From positions 1 through 64,000 of the forward strand of contig CAXXCY010000001.1 in NCBI GenBank assembly GCA_963674895.2: DNA of 64,000 nucleotides. Direction: 5' to 3'. This DNA comes from CAXXOK01 sp963674895. GTDB lineage: Bacteria; Bacillota; Clostridia; Christensenellales; Aristaeellaceae. This document shows, piece by piece, positions 48,406 through 59,441 of this stretch. A program made the translations under genes and the position numbers. Position 1 is the first letter of the stretch; the number at the start of each line of letters is the position of its first letter. Under the pieces are notes generated by a model. The model made no database searches, was not told the origin of the DNA, and saw nothing but the letters and a program-made list of their open reading frames with translations.

Positions 48406-48603
48406 TCACGCGTTCTTTTGTTCCTGTTGGCGAAGAACGGTCATGCAGCGGGCGATATCGCGTTTGACGCCTTTGATGACCATGGTGTTTTCCAGCTGGC
48501 CGGTTGCGAGCTGGAAACGAAGGTTGAACAGCTCTTCCTTGAGCTCGGACACCTTGTCCCTGAGCTCGGCCGTGTTCATTGCGAGAAGCTCGTTTGCCTT
48601 CAT
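48406..48603 (-). CDS. rpmC: 50S ribosomal protein L29
   Basis: 65 residues. ELLAMNTAELRDKVSELKEELFNLRFQLATGQLENTM is the L29 signature. The start codon overlaps the rplP stop by one base. Located near the tunnel exit, part of the SRP/trigger factor docking region. Confidence 0.96.
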   Translation of the reverse strand: MKANELLAMNTAELRDKVSELKEELFNLRFQLATGQLENTMVIKGVKRDIARCMTVLRQQEQKNA

Positions 48604-49040
48604 TATGCTTCACCACCCGCTTCTTTCGTAGGATCCTGCCGCTTGATGATCTTGGTCTTCAAGGGCAGCTTGTGCCCCGCGAGGCGCAGGGCTTCCTTGG
48701 CGACCGCCTCGGTCACGCCCGCGATCTCAAAGAGCACGCGGTCGGGCTTGACGACGGCAACCCAATACTCCGGCGAGCCTTTGCCCGAGCCCATGCGCGT
48801 TTCGGCGGGTTTCTCGGTGACGGGCTTGTCGGGGAAAATCTTGATCCAAACCTGGCCGCCGCGCTTGGTGTGGCGGGTGAGCGCGATACGGGCGGCTTCG
48901 ATCTGCTGGCTGGTAATCCAGGAGGGCTCGACTGCGACCAAACCGTACTCGCCGTAGGCGATAAAGTTGCCGCGCTGTGCTCTGCCCTTCATGCGGCCGC
49001 GGAAAACACGGCGGCGTTTGACTCTCTTTGGCATCAACAT
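48603..49040 (-). CDS. rplP: 50S ribosomal protein L16
   Basis: 145 residues. MLMPKRVKRRRVFRGRMKGRAQRG, then ALEPSWITSQQIEAARIALTRH-like and RMGSGKGSPEYWVAVVKPDRVLFEIAGV. Organises the A-site tRNA region and is target of some orthosomycins. One-base junction with rpmC. Confidence 0.97.
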   Translation of the reverse strand: MLMPKRVKRRRVFRGRMKGRAQRGNFIAYGEYGLVAVEPSWITSQQIEAARIALTRHTKRGGQVWIKIFPDKPVTEKPAETRMGSGKGSPEYWVAVVKPDRVLFEIAGVTEAVAKEALRLAGHKLPLKTKIIKRQDPTKEAGGEA

Positions 49041-49043
49041 AGC

Positions 49044-49724
49044 TTATCTGCCTCCTTTGGGCTGTTGGGCAGCGGCGCCCTGGGTACGCTTGGCCTGCGG
49101 CAGCCGCTGGCCTTTGTAAATCCACACCTTCACGCCCAGGCGGCCGTAGGTGGTTTTCGCCTCGCAGAAGCCGTAGTCGATATCGGCGCGCAGCGTCTGC
49201 AGGGGGATGGAGCCTTCGTGGTAGTGCTCGGAGCGGGCGATGTCCGCGCCGTTCAGGCGGCCGGCGACGGAGGTTTTAATGCCTTTGGCGCCGGCTTTCA
49301 TGGAGCGCTGCATCGACTGCTTCATCGCGCGGCGGAACGAGATCCTCTTTTCCAGCTGCTGGGCGATGTTTTCCGCCACGAGCTGGGCGTTGGTCTCGGG
49401 CACCTTGATCTCCATGATGTTGATATTGGCGGGGTGGCCCAGGAACGTGTCGATGTCGCGCTTCAAGGCCTCGATGCCCGCGCCGCCGCGCCCGATGATC
49501 ATGCCGGGCTTGGCGGTGAAAATATTGATGGTCACGCGGTTGGCGCTGCGCTCGATATCAATATGGCTGATGCCGGTTTGGTAATACTTCTCCTTGAGCA
49601 TCTTGCGAAGCTTGAAATCTTCGGAGAGGTTGTTGGCAAAATCCTTCTTGTTTGCGTACCAACGCGTGCTCCAGTTAAAGATTACGCCAACGCGAGCGCC
49701 ATGGGGATTGACTTTCTGACCCAT
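49044..49724 (-). CDS. rpsC: 30S ribosomal protein S3
   Basis: 226 residues. MGQKVNPHGARVGVIFNWST, KH domain with PGMIIGRGGAGIEALKRDI, and C-terminal KGIKTSVAGRLNGADIARSE and GVKVWIYKGQRLP. Part of the mRNA entry tunnel helicase. Three bases from rplP. Confidence 0.97.
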   Translation of the reverse strand: MGQKVNPHGARVGVIFNWSTRWYANKKDFANNLSEDFKLRKMLKEKYYQTGISHIDIERSANRVTINIFTAKPGMIIGRGGAGIEALKRDIDTFLGHPANINIMEIKVPETNAQLVAENIAQQLEKRISFRRAMKQSMQRSMKAGAKGIKTSVAGRLNGADIARSEHYHEGSIPLQTLRADIDYGFCEAKTTYGRLGVKVWIYKGQRLPQAKRTQGAAAQQPKGGR

Positions 49725-49736
49725 TCTGCTGCCTCC

Positions 49737-50123
49737 TTAAGCTTTCTGGTCGAGCACCACGCTGATGTGGCTGGTGCGCTTCAAAATCGGGGACGCGCTG
49801 CCGCGCGAGCGGGCGATCCAGCGCTTGAGCGTGGGGCCGGGGTTGGCGTAAACCTCCGCGACGTAAAGCGTTTTGCGGTCCATCTCCGCGTTGTTCACGG
49901 CGTTGGCGATGGCGCTGTTCAAAAGCTTCTCCACCACAGGCGAGGCCGCCTTGGGCGTGAACTTCAAAATCGCCAGCGCGTCGTCGACATTCTTACCGCG
50001 GATCAGGTCCACCACGATCTGGACCTTGCGGGAGGAGATGCGGACATACTTGGCATGCGCGCAGGGCCGGGTATCCCTGTCCGCCATATGCGCTTCCGCT
50101 TTTTTCTGCACTCTGGTTGCCAT
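49737..50123 (-). CDS. rplV: 50S ribosomal protein L22
   Basis: 128 residues with a 16-residue N-terminal extension (ATRVQKKAEAHMADRD). Core AKYVRISSRKVQIVVDLIRGKNVDDALAILKFTPKAASPVVEKLLNSAIANA and the tunnel loop GPTLKRWIARSRGSASPILKRTSHISVVL are present. Lines the exit tunnel near macrolide sites. Confidence 0.96.
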   Translation of the reverse strand: MATRVQKKAEAHMADRDTRPCAHAKYVRISSRKVQIVVDLIRGKNVDDALAILKFTPKAASPVVEKLLNSAIANAVNNAEMDRKTLYVAEVYANPGPTLKRWIARSRGSASPILKRTSHISVVLDQKA

Positions 50124-50141
50124 GTTCTTTCCTCCCTCCGC

Positions 50142-50420
50142 TTATTTGGCCGCGGACGATTTCTCGCCCGAGTGGCCGCGGTATGTCCTCGTGGGCGCGA
50201 ATTCGCCCAGCTTGTGGCCGACCATGTCCTCGGTAACGTAAACGGGCACATGCTTTTTGCCGTCGTGCACGGCAATGGTATGCCCCACAAAATCCGGGAA
50301 GATGGTGGAGGCGCGAGACCACGTTTTCAATACCACTTTCTTGCCCGAGGTGTTCATTTCTTCAACGCGCTTCAAAAGCGCGGCTTGTACATAAGGCCCC
50401 TTTTTAATAGAACGGCTCAT
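50142..50420 (-). CDS. rpsS: 30S ribosomal protein S19
   Basis: 92 residues. MSRSIKKGPYVQAALLKRVEEM, TWSRASTIFPDFVGHTIAVHDGKKHVPVYVTEDMVGHKLGEFAPTRTYRGH. Head protein at the 30S, cross-links with S13 in head assembly. Confidence 0.97.
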   Translation of the reverse strand: MSRSIKKGPYVQAALLKRVEEMNTSGKKVVLKTWSRASTIFPDFVGHTIAVHDGKKHVPVYVTEDMVGHKLGEFAPTRTYRGHSGEKSSAAK

Positions 50421-50450
50421 GGATGGGCTTCCTCCTTCCTTGGCCGGGCA

Positions 50451-51281
<831 letters not shown>

Positions 51282-51298
51282 ATTGCTTTCCCTCCTGC

Positions 51299-51598
51299 TT
51301 ATTCGGCCATGCCTTCGAAGAACTCGATGGGCTTGGAGCTTTCCTTGAGCGTCACATAGGCCTTCTTGATCTCGGGCGTGCGCCCCTGGGTGCGGCCCTG
51401 CCGCTTGATCTTGCCCAGCGTCCGGACGATATTGACCTTGTCCACCTTGATGCCCTTGAAGATCTGCTCCAGGGCAAGCTTGATTTCGGTCTTGTTGGCA
51501 TTGATATCCACGACAAACGCGTATCGCTTCTCGGGGATGCCCGCGTAGGACGCCTCGGTCAGCACCGGGCGGATGATAACGTCATGCGGATGTTTCAT
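51299..51598 (-). CDS. rplW: 50S ribosomal protein L23
   Basis: 99 residues. MKHPHDVIIRPVLTEASYAG, YAFVVDINANKTEIKLALEQIFKGIKVDKVNIVRTLGKIKRQGRTQGRTPEIKKA. Docking site for trigger factor at the tunnel exit. Overlaps rplD by 4 bases. Confidence 0.96.
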   Translation of the reverse strand: MKHPHDVIIRPVLTEASYAGIPEKRYAFVVDINANKTEIKLALEQIFKGIKVDKVNIVRTLGKIKRQGRTQGRTPEIKKAYVTLKESSKPIEFFEGMAE

Positions 51599-52218
51599 GC
51601 GTATACCTCCTCTACCCCTTTGAGGGCTTCCTGCGTGAGGATGATCTTGCCGGCCTTGAGGATGTCGTAGACATTCAAGGTGTTGACATACAGGGTCTGG
51701 AGCTTGGGGATGTTGCCCGAGGCGCGCATCACGGTTTCGTCGCGGCCAGGAAGCACCAACAGTGTGGTATTCTTGAGTTCAAAGCCCTTCAGGAACTGGA
51801 CCATCTGCTTGGTCTTGGCCTCTTTGAGCTTGAGCTCGTCCACCACGATAATCTCCTCGCTGAGGAGCTTTGAGGTCATCGCCGACTTGAACGCAAGGCG
51901 GCGAACCTTCTTGGGTACGTTGATGACATAGTCGCGCGGCTTGGGCGCGAACACCACGCCGCCGTGGGCGAACTGCGGCGCGCGGTTGCCGTGGTGGCGT
52001 GCGCGGCCGGTGCCCTTTTGACGGTAGATTTTACGACCGCCGCCCCTGACCTCGTTGCGGGTGAGGGCGGACTGGGTGCCCTGGCGCTGGTTGGCCAGAA
52101 TGGAACGCACCACAAGGTGCATCGCCGCGGTGTTCACCGGGGACGCGAAAATCGCGTCGCTCAGCTCCACCTCGCCGACCTTTTTTCCTTCCATATTATA
52201 TAGAGCAGTCTTTGGCAT
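51595..52218 (-). CDS. rplD: 50S ribosomal protein L4
   Basis: 207 residues. MPKTALYNMEGKKVGEVELSD, QKGTGRARHHGNRAPQFAHGGVVFAPKPRDY with the tunnel loop, then LVLPGRDETVMRASGNIPKLQTL. In E. coli L4 represses the S10 operon; a comparable leader is not recognised here. Overlaps rplW. Confidence 0.97.
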   Translation of the reverse strand: MPKTALYNMEGKKVGEVELSDAIFASPVNTAAMHLVVRSILANQRQGTQSALTRNEVRGGGRKIYRQKGTGRARHHGNRAPQFAHGGVVFAPKPRDYVINVPKKVRRLAFKSAMTSKLLSEEIIVVDELKLKEAKTKQMVQFLKGFELKNTTLLVLPGRDETVMRASGNIPKLQTLYVNTLNVYDILKAGKIILTQEALKGVEEVYA

Positions 52219-52248
52219 GGATGATTTCCTCCTTCAATCAAGCTTGGA

Positions 52249-52893
52249 TCAGGCGCCCTTGACGGCGCTTCTGACGATCAGCAGGCTGCCGTTGGGGCCG
52301 GGCACCGCGCCCTTGATGAGGAGCAGGTTGCGCTCGGCGTCGATCTTGACGAGTTCAAGATTCTGCACCGTCACGCGCTCCACGCCGTAGTGGCCGGGCA
52401 TGTGCTTGTTTTTGAAAACACGGGAAGGATCGGAGTTTGCGCTCATCGAGCCTACGCCGCGGTGATACTTGGAGCCGTGCGCCATGGGACCGGTGTGCTG
52501 GTTCCAGCGGTAAATCGTGCCGGAAAAGCCGTGGCCCTTGGTGATTCCCGAAACATCCAGCTTGTCGCCGGCTGCAAACTGCTCTACCGTCAGCTCGCTT
52601 CCGACTTCGAGTTCCGCCGCGTTGTCGAGCTTGAGCTCGTGCAGGTGACGGGCGGGTTCCACGCCCGCTTTTTTGAAATGGCCCTGTAAGGGCTTGGACA
52701 CCAGTTTCTTGACGCGGTTTTCCGTCACGGTGTCAAACCCGACCTGAACGGCGTCATAACCGTCGTTTTCCACGTTCTTTTTCTGCACCACTTTGCAGGG
52801 ACCGGCCTCTACCACGGTTACGGGAACGAGGCGGCCGTCATCGGTAAAGACCTGCGTCATGCCGATCTTTTTTCCTACGATCGCTTTTTTCAT
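52249..52893 (-). CDS. rplC: 50S ribosomal protein L3
   Basis: 214 residues. MKKAIVGKKIGMTQVFTDDGRLVPVTVVEAGPCKVVQKK, GHGFSGTIYRWNQHTGPMAHGSKYHRGVGSM and MPGHYGVERVTVQNLELVKID. Binds domain VI of 23S rRNA close to the peptidyl transferase centre. Confidence 0.97.
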   Translation of the reverse strand: MKKAIVGKKIGMTQVFTDDGRLVPVTVVEAGPCKVVQKKNVENDGYDAVQVGFDTVTENRVKKLVSKPLQGHFKKAGVEPARHLHELKLDNAAELEVGSELTVEQFAAGDKLDVSGITKGHGFSGTIYRWNQHTGPMAHGSKYHRGVGSMSANSDPSRVFKNKHMPGHYGVERVTVQNLELVKIDAERNLLLIKGAVPGPNGSLLIVRSAVKGA

Positions 52894-52909
52894 GATAACT
52901 GCCTCCTGC

Positions 52910-53224
52910 TTAATTGTTCAGCTTGATCTCGATCTCAACGCCCGCGGGCAGATCCAGCTTCATCATCGCGTCGACGGTGCGGGGGTTGGGGTTCAAAATG
53001 TCGATCAGGCGCTTGTGGGTGCGCATTTCAAACTGCTCCCGGCTGTCCTTGTACTTGTGGGGAGCGCGGAGAATGGTGACGATTTCCTTCTCGGTGGGCA
53101 GGGGAATGGGGCCCGACACGCGCGCGCCCGTCCGTTTGGCGGTATCCACGATTCTCTCCGCGGACTGATCGATGAGGGTGTGCTCATACGCCTTGAGCTT
53201 GATGCGGATTTTTTGCTTGGCCAT
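52910..53224 (-). CDS. rpsJ: 30S ribosomal protein S10
   Basis: 104 residues from ATG 53224 (MAKQKIRIKLKAYEHTLIDQSA); AGGGAGGTAAAATA is just ahead. SGPIPLPTEKEIVTILRAPHKYKDSREQFEMRTHKRLIDILNPNPRTVDAMMKLDLPAGVEIEIKL. First gene of the superoperon, also the NusE partner in antitermination. Confidence 0.97.
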   Translation of the reverse strand: MAKQKIRIKLKAYEHTLIDQSAERIVDTAKRTGARVSGPIPLPTEKEIVTILRAPHKYKDSREQFEMRTHKRLIDILNPNPRTVDAMMKLDLPAGVEIEIKLNN

Positions 53225-53490
53225 TATTTTACCTCCCTTGATGTTCATCTCAAGAACACGTCTTCGTGCGTACCCATCACGCTCTTTTGGTAAGGCCGCG
53301 ATGCCGCGCCCGGCTTCGCAGCCTTGTGCGTCATGGTCCGCAATCCCGATGTATCCCCATTCTGTCGCCCGATTGACGGGCTGGTCCGCGATAATTACCC
53401 GCCATGGCCATGGCGGCAACTTACCGTTTCATCCCTATGAAAGCCTTATGTCACGCCCATTTGGGCATACTTCGCCTTCAAAACAGACAG
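53225..53490 (-). promoter_or_regulatory. Leader of the ribosomal superoperon
   Basis: About 270 untranslated bases between the promoter at 53498-53526 and rpsJ. Stems on the minus strand include CCGCCATGGCCATGGCGG and CAGCCCG-TCAAT-CGGGC. No ORF and no named ribosomal leader recognised; a feedback role by an r-protein is plausible. Confidence 0.4.
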
Positions 53491-53497
53491 CTTTATG

Positions 53498-53526
53498 ATT
53501 ATAGTGGAAAGCGGCATAAAAAGCAA
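53498..53526 (-). promoter_or_regulatory. Likely promoter of the S10-spc-alpha superoperon
   Basis: On the minus strand, TTGCTT (53521-53526), 17 bases, TATAAT (53498-53503). Serves rpsJ to at least rpmJ. Confidence 0.6.
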
Positions 53527-53673
53527 GGATTTTTTGCGAAAAGTTTGGGATTCTTTTGCATGAGGCGCTGCAAACATAGATACGGTAAGAAACTTATATC
53601 ACTATCATGTACACGCTTCCGTGAGTGCCTATCCTTTAACTCGCCAATGCCGTTCGGGGCGCAGGCGTTCCCG

Positions 53674-54939
53674 TCAGGTTTCTTCCGTGAGTAAATCTTC
53701 CTGCAGGGCGGTTTGGTCCGTCCTGACGGTTTGATCTTTGGGGATCTTCCAGGCGACGAACAGATTGCCCAGGGAAAATATCGCGGCGATGAAAAACACC
53801 CACTGCGCGCCCCAGAGCGTCCACACCAGGCCGCTGAACTGCGCCGCGATGATCGCCACGATATGGTCCAGGCTCGTGCCCGTGGACAGCGCGGAGGGAA
53901 TCTCCTCCGGCGTTACAGCGATGGAACGCAGATAGACCGCTTTCACCACGCCGATCTGCATGGAGAGCCTGTCCATGATAAACAGGGCGTAGACGGCGAA
54001 CACCGGCCAGCCGGCGCCCGGGATAAATTTGCCCGTGATTCCCCACACCACAAAACCGTAAACCGTATAGACGAAGATGAAGGTGAGCGCGTCCAGGTAC
54101 ATCATCTTCTTCACGCCCAGGCGGTCGATCCATCGGCCGAGCATGCGCATGAAAAAAATGCTGACGAAGCTGACCGCGATCATTAACAGAGACATCGTAT
54201 CGGCTTTCTTGCCGAGCAGCTCAATAATGACCCACGAGCCGAACACCAGCGCGATCTGCTTTTGCACACCGTTGAGTATGGTGACGAAATAATAATACTT
54301 ATATTCTTTGCGGAACGTAAGCTTCCGGCGCTTCCGCTGCGCCATCGACAGCATCGGCACGTTCTGCCGCACAAGCAGAACCGACGCGGCGATGGCGATC
54401 AGAAACGAGCCCGCGCCGATCAGGAACAAAACGTTGATATCCCGTGTGAAGGAAAATACGTTGTAGCGGAATCCGAAAAAGACAACAATGCCGGCCGCGA
54501 AACCCATTGCCATTCTGACGCTCGCATACTGGCCGATGCGCTTGCCAACCCGGTCGGGCTCGGCGATCGCCATGCCGATGGCGTCGTTCATCGGCAGGGA
54601 GATGTGCATGCCCATGGAGTTGATGAACAGGAAGACCAGCATCACGCCGAAGGTCGGGGTCAGCAGCGCGAGCGCCAGGAGCCCCGCAAACGCGCACAGC
54701 TGCGCCACGAGGTTTGTCTTCGCCATGCCGTAGGCCGAGAGCAGCGTGATGACCAATGCGCACAAAAGCCCGGGCAGTTCGCGGGGAAACTCGATCAGCG
54801 CGCGCTGGGTCGTCGTTACGTGAAAGGCGTCCTTGAAATAATTCGCGTATATCGAATCGCTTAAACCGTTGCCGAACGCGGCCGCCGCGAGGATGATGAA
54901 AAACAATACCAGCTCTTTTCGAAGGCCCTGCTTGCGCAT
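53674..54939 (-). CDS. MFS transporter
   Basis: 421 residues from ATG 54939 (MRKQGLRKELVLFFIILAA), preceded by GGAGAGGCGG; the longer frame lacks a site. Twelve spans. Notable: NGLSDSIYANYFKDAFHVT in the first loop and a conserved SLPMNDAIGMAIAEPDRVGKRIGQYASVRMAMG middle loop; WIDRLGVKKMMYLDA is the motif-A-like loop in the second half. Some features recall poorly characterised MFS proteins that move sugars or metabolites. No neighbours reveal the substrate. Lies alone between rpsJ and tuf. Confidence 0.75.
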   Translation of the reverse strand: MRKQGLRKELVLFFIILAAAAFGNGLSDSIYANYFKDAFHVTTTQRALIEFPRELPGLLCALVITLLSAYGMAKTNLVAQLCAFAGLLALALLTPTFGVMLVFLFINSMGMHISLPMNDAIGMAIAEPDRVGKRIGQYASVRMAMGFAAGIVVFFGFRYNVFSFTRDINVLFLIGAGSFLIAIAASVLLVRQNVPMLSMAQRKRRKLTFRKEYKYYYFVTILNGVQKQIALVFGSWVIIELLGKKADTMSLLMIAVSFVSIFFMRMLGRWIDRLGVKKMMYLDALTFIFVYTVYGFVVWGITGKFIPGAGWPVFAVYALFIMDRLSMQIGVVKAVYLRSIAVTPEEIPSALSTGTSLDHIVAIIAAQFSGLVWTLWGAQWVFFIAAIFSLGNLFVAWKIPKDQTVRTDQTALQEDLLTEET

Positions 54940-55161
54940 ACGGTTTCCGCCTCTCCAGTCGTACCCACGTATCATATCACCCGAGTGCGGCGAAGACAAC
55001 GCATTTTATTTCTTTCCGCAGAAAAACGGGGCGGTTTTGCCGCGCCGTACGGCCTCCGGTCGCTTTACCCTGAAATACCGCAGCCGGCTGTACGGCGCGC
55101 AGCCGCGCGCAAAAGACAGCGAAGCGTGCGGCCGCTGAAGCGGATTGCGTTTCCCGCAAAA

Positions 55162-55195
55162 AAGAAGCCGCCCGAAGGCGGCTTCTTCTTTCAAT
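55162..55195 (-). terminator. Terminator after tuf
   Basis: AAGAAGCCGCC (55162-55172) pairs exactly with GGCGGCTTCTT (55177-55187), loop CGAA, with T-rich sequence on the minus side (TTTTGCGGG). Confidence 0.85.
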
Positions 55196-55205
55196 GTTGA
55201 GCTTT

Positions 55206-56420
<1,215 letters not shown>

Positions 56421-56482
56421 AGTGGAAATCCTCCTTCTAAACGGATCCGATTCTTTATTATGCCGGTACGGTTGCATGCGGT

Positions 56483-56556
56483 TGGAGCGGGTGATGGGAA
56501 TCGAACCCACGTGACCAGCTTGGGAAGCTGGAGCTCTGCCATTGAGCTACACCCGC
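56483..56556 (-). tRNA. tRNA-Gly (anticodon CCC)
   Basis: 74 bases on the minus strand: acceptor GCGGGTG/CACCCGC, anticodon stem CCAGC/GCTGG with loop TTCCCAA (anticodon CCC), T arm GTGGG-TTCGATT-CCCAT, encoded CCA. It is 63 bases upstream of tuf and may share the transcript. Confidence 0.93.
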
Positions 56557-56586
56557 ACGTCCGCACACCACGCCCAGACAGAGCCT

Positions 56587-56615
56587 ATTTTAACTCCTTT
56601 CCCCTTCCTTGTCAA
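56587..56615 (-). promoter_or_regulatory. Promoter of tRNA-Gly and tuf
   Basis: On the minus strand, TTGACA (56610-56615), 17 bases, TAAAAT (56587-56592). About 30 bases upstream of the tRNA. Confidence 0.75.
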
Positions 56616-56780
56616 CCCATAATTCAAGGGCTGCGCTGCGCCAGCAAATGCCTGCGCACACTGCAGGGGACGCCGTATTCCTTCGGTTTGATACCGCGCT
56701 GCGGCAGTGGAATCCCTTCCTCATTATATCATAAAACGGGATGCCGTTCCTCCCATGCCCGCCGCTGCGGTTTCCAGGCG
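56616..56780. other. Intergenic stretch with no recognised gene
   Basis: About 165 bases between the divergent promoters of the tRNA-Gly/tuf unit and the small membrane protein. Contains no ORF or repeat I recognise. Confidence 0.5.
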
Positions 56781-56808
56781 CTTGACATTTCAGGCGGCGA
56801 GTGTATCA
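56781..56808 (+). promoter_or_regulatory. Promoter of the small membrane protein
   Basis: TTGACA (56781-56786), 16 bases, TATCAT (56803-56808). The gene starts at 56904. Confidence 0.55.
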
Positions 56809-56903
56809 TGATGACAAACGCATCGGAAAACAGCAACAGAATATCCCCGACCTACGCTGCCACTTTCACCCATCGCCGCCTTTGAAAAGCGAGGGAGTAT
56901 GTT

Positions 56904-57326
56904 ATGGGCATGAAGTTCCATAAGTTCTATGTTGCCGTTCTCAATCCGCTGGGTATTCTGCTCGCCGCCGTCCTGACCGTTCTCATGCTGGCCGCCGCCC
57001 TGAACGCGGGCCTGATCGCCGAAGACTCCACGATACCCTACATCGGCAATCTGGGCAGCCTTGCGATGGACGCGGTGGTATGGACGCTGTTGGGCATCGT
57101 CGCGGCCGTGTTCCTGTTTATGCTGGTCACCGAATTCCTGCTCGTCGCCCGCAAAAAAACCGGCGTCGTCCTGCTGTCGGTTTCCCTGCTGCTGGGCGTT
57201 GCATCCAACGTCGTCAGCTACCTGCGCTATTCGGAGCAGATCCCCTGGTATTCCATGGCCGTCTCCGTCGCCGTCAGCGTGCTGGTGCTGATCTATTATT
57301 GGAAACGGTATCATACCTTCACCTGA
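56904..57326 (+). CDS. Small membrane protein of unknown function, four spans
   Basis: 140 residues, GCGAGGGAG ribosome site. Hydrophobic segments at about 14-37, 56-79, 87-104 and 115-134, with acidic IAEDSTIPYIGNLGSL between the first two. It ends WKRYHTFT. No motif recognised, single gene between tuf unit and a convergent LacI gene. Confidence 0.55.
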   Translation: MGMKFHKFYVAVLNPLGILLAAVLTVLMLAAALNAGLIAEDSTIPYIGNLGSLAMDAVVWTLLGIVAAVFLFMLVTEFLLVARKKTGVVLLSVSLLLGVASNVVSYLRYSEQIPWYSMAVSVAVSVLVLIYYWKRYHTFT

Positions 57327-57390
57327 ACGGTTTGCCGTTCCGCCGCTGTGTACGCGGCGGTAAAAGTCCGGGCGCAGGCTCTGAATACAA

Positions 57391-57422
57391 TACGTCCCGC
57401 CTCCTGGAAGAGGCGGGACGTA
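57391..57422. terminator. Bidirectional terminator
   Basis: TACGTCCCGCCTC (57391-57403) pairs with GAGGCGGGACGTA (57410-57422). It lies between the 3' ends of the membrane protein and the LacI gene and can serve both. Confidence 0.85.
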
Positions 57423-57442
57423 CGTATATCATGACGATGCGT

Positions 57443-58459
57443 TTACAGGCCGGTCGGTCCGACCGTCTCGCCCGGGATCAGTGTGCACGGGATCAGCGCG
57501 ATTTCCGGAATCGCCGTTTTGGGATTCTCGATCAGCTCCACAAGCCTGCGCGCGGCTTCCGCTCCAAGGCGCGTGGTGTCCTGCCGGATGGTCGTGATCC
57601 GCGGTTTGATCATCTGCATCATCGGGATGCCGTCGTATCCCGCGATGGAGATATCGGCGGGAATCTGCAGGCCTTCGCCCTGAATGGCCTCGTATGCGCC
57701 CAGCGCCGCGTAGTCGTCGGAAATCAGAATGCACGTCGGCCGGTCCTTAAGGTCCAGCAGACGCCTGGTTGCCTGATAAACGGATGCCGGTTCATTGTAT
57801 TCGCATTCCAGCACGTAGGAATCTGGCACGGAAATACCCAGTTCTTCCAATGTGCGGTAGTACGAGCCTAAGCGTGTATCCGTAACGGCGCTCCTGCGCC
57901 CGTGGATATTGGCGATCTTGCGGTGGCCCTTTGAATAGACGTAGTTCACCAGCTGGCGGATTCCGCTCACGTTGTCGGACTGGATGCAGGTACGGTTGGA
58001 AAACAGATGGTCGATGGTCACGACATGCATATCGCTGTTGATCAGCTGCGCGATCTCCTGCTCCAGAAAATTGATGCAGGCGATGCACACGCCGTCCACC
58101 TCGCGGTAGTGGCAGTGCTCCAGATAGGTCATCTGGTTTTCCCCGATATTATGGCTGATGAATGTGACGTCATACCCATGGCGCTCCGCTTCCTTCTTGA
58201 AGCTTTCCAGCACGAAGGAGAAGAACGCGTGCGTCAGCCCCGATTGCATATCGTCCGAAAAGAGAACGCCGAGGTTGTAGCTGCGCTTCGTTTTCAGGGC
58301 GCGCGCATGCACGTTTGGATAATAGCCCATCTTTTTGGCTTCCCGAATCACCCGCTCCCGCGTGGGTTCGCTGATATCGGTATACCCGTTGAGGGCTTTG
58401 CTGATCGTGGAAATGGAAAGCCCGCACCGTTTGGATAACTCCCGAATCGTTACTGCCAT
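57443..58459 (-). CDS. LacI-family transcriptional regulator
   Basis: 338 residues. N-terminal LacI HTH (VTIRELSKRCGLSISTISKALNGYTDISEPTRERVIREAKKMGYYPNVHARALKT) and a periplasmic-binding-protein-like sensing domain with ICACINFLEQEIAQLI, RKIANIHGRRSAVTDTRLGSY and a IPADISIAGYDGIP block. Divergent from a sugar ABC transporter, which it most likely controls. It may also act on its own promoter through ATCGTTTTCGAT at 58508-58519. Confidence 0.88.
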   Translation of the reverse strand: MAVTIRELSKRCGLSISTISKALNGYTDISEPTRERVIREAKKMGYYPNVHARALKTKRSYNLGVLFSDDMQSGLTHAFFSFVLESFKKEAERHGYDVTFISHNIGENQMTYLEHCHYREVDGVCIACINFLEQEIAQLINSDMHVVTIDHLFSNRTCIQSDNVSGIRQLVNYVYSKGHRKIANIHGRRSAVTDTRLGSYYRTLEELGISVPDSYVLECEYNEPASVYQATRRLLDLKDRPTCILISDDYAALGAYEAIQGEGLQIPADISIAGYDGIPMMQMIKPRITTIRQDTTRLGAEAARRLVELIENPKTAIPEIALIPCTLIPGETVGPTGL

Positions 58460-59208
58460 GTCGGTAACCCCTGCCCATCTTTTGTAAGAATTTTCGTTTG
58501 AGACTACATCGTTTTCGATACTAGCGTATATCTTGTCGGGGAATTAGTCAAGTGGTTTTCCGCTGCGGTGTGTTTCATTATATTAAAGCGGTTTTTTCGC
58601 GGATGCCGGCGAGTCCGTTTCACGCCGCATTGTCCGCATAAAGTTTCATGTATGAACGAATACGTTTTCGATTTTCGGTTTTTCTTCCGCTTTCCCTGAT
58701 TCTTTGAAACAGCTTTCGATGGTCCGTATTTCCCAGCGCCATGGAATTTTCCGGAAGGCCCCGGATTTGGACCGGATGCAGGAGGGCCGGCTATTTCTTT
58801 ATATTTCAATGCTTTTGCGCCTGCCGTTTTTCTATGGGCGCCGCCGAGGGCCGGCATCGGCCCTGCTCCGCTGGTATCCGCGTCGCGGTTTCCGCCTCCC
58901 GTTTTCGAAAGCCTGGGCGGCCGTTATCCTGCCAAAAGACCGAAAACGTTTGATTTGTTCCCTGAAAAGTATTTTAATACAAAATTTTTTAAAAATAAAC
59001 AGTTTTTTTATAAATTTCTCTTCCAGCGAAAATTATGATAGTATTTACATCCCTTGTTTTTCTTTGTTTTCGCCGTTTTTTCGCAACTCCGGGGCACGGT
59101 GCTGCCGCCTTATCGTGTGCCCGCACACAATGTCATAATTACATATAAATATTGATATAATTTGTGCATATTTAATAATTATCGAAGAAATGCTTTTCTT
59201 GCCATGTG
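58460..59208. other. Long regulatory/intergenic region upstream of sugar ABC operon
   Basis: About 750 bases with no convincing gene. Contains possible LacI-type sites with a central AAACG: ATCGTTTTCGAT (58508-58519), TACGTTTTCGAT (58661 on) and GAAAACGTTTGA (58942-58953). From about 58970 the sequence becomes strongly AT-rich, with long A and T tracts. Confidence 0.45.
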
Positions 59209-59254
59209 TTGACAAAAACCGACAAAATTATTATAGTATGTTTAGCTAATTAGC
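59209..59254 (+). promoter_or_regulatory. Promoter with operator palindrome of the sugar ABC operon
   Basis: TTGACA (59209-59214), 17 bases, TATAGT (59232-59237). GCTAATTAGC, a perfect 10-base palindrome, at 59245-59254 covers the start region. A 190-base leader follows before the start codon. Confidence 0.65.
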
Positions 59255-59441
59255 CTGTATTTCCAATTGTTATGCCTGAACATCCGCCAGGATGCTCGCA
59301 CATCGATGCAGAAAGGCTCCATTTCCACGTGATTTAGGTTCGGCTGTGCTATCACGGATCGTACGGCGGCCTGCGGACAGTGTTCAGCGCGTATCCATGG
59401 GAAATCAAAGGCTATCTAGAACAAAAAATGGAGGGAAATGT

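Noticed and set aside
56616..56780. Extra tRNA or small RNA upstream of tRNA-Gly
   Set aside because: No cloverleaf or terminator with a conserved element could be found in this stretch.
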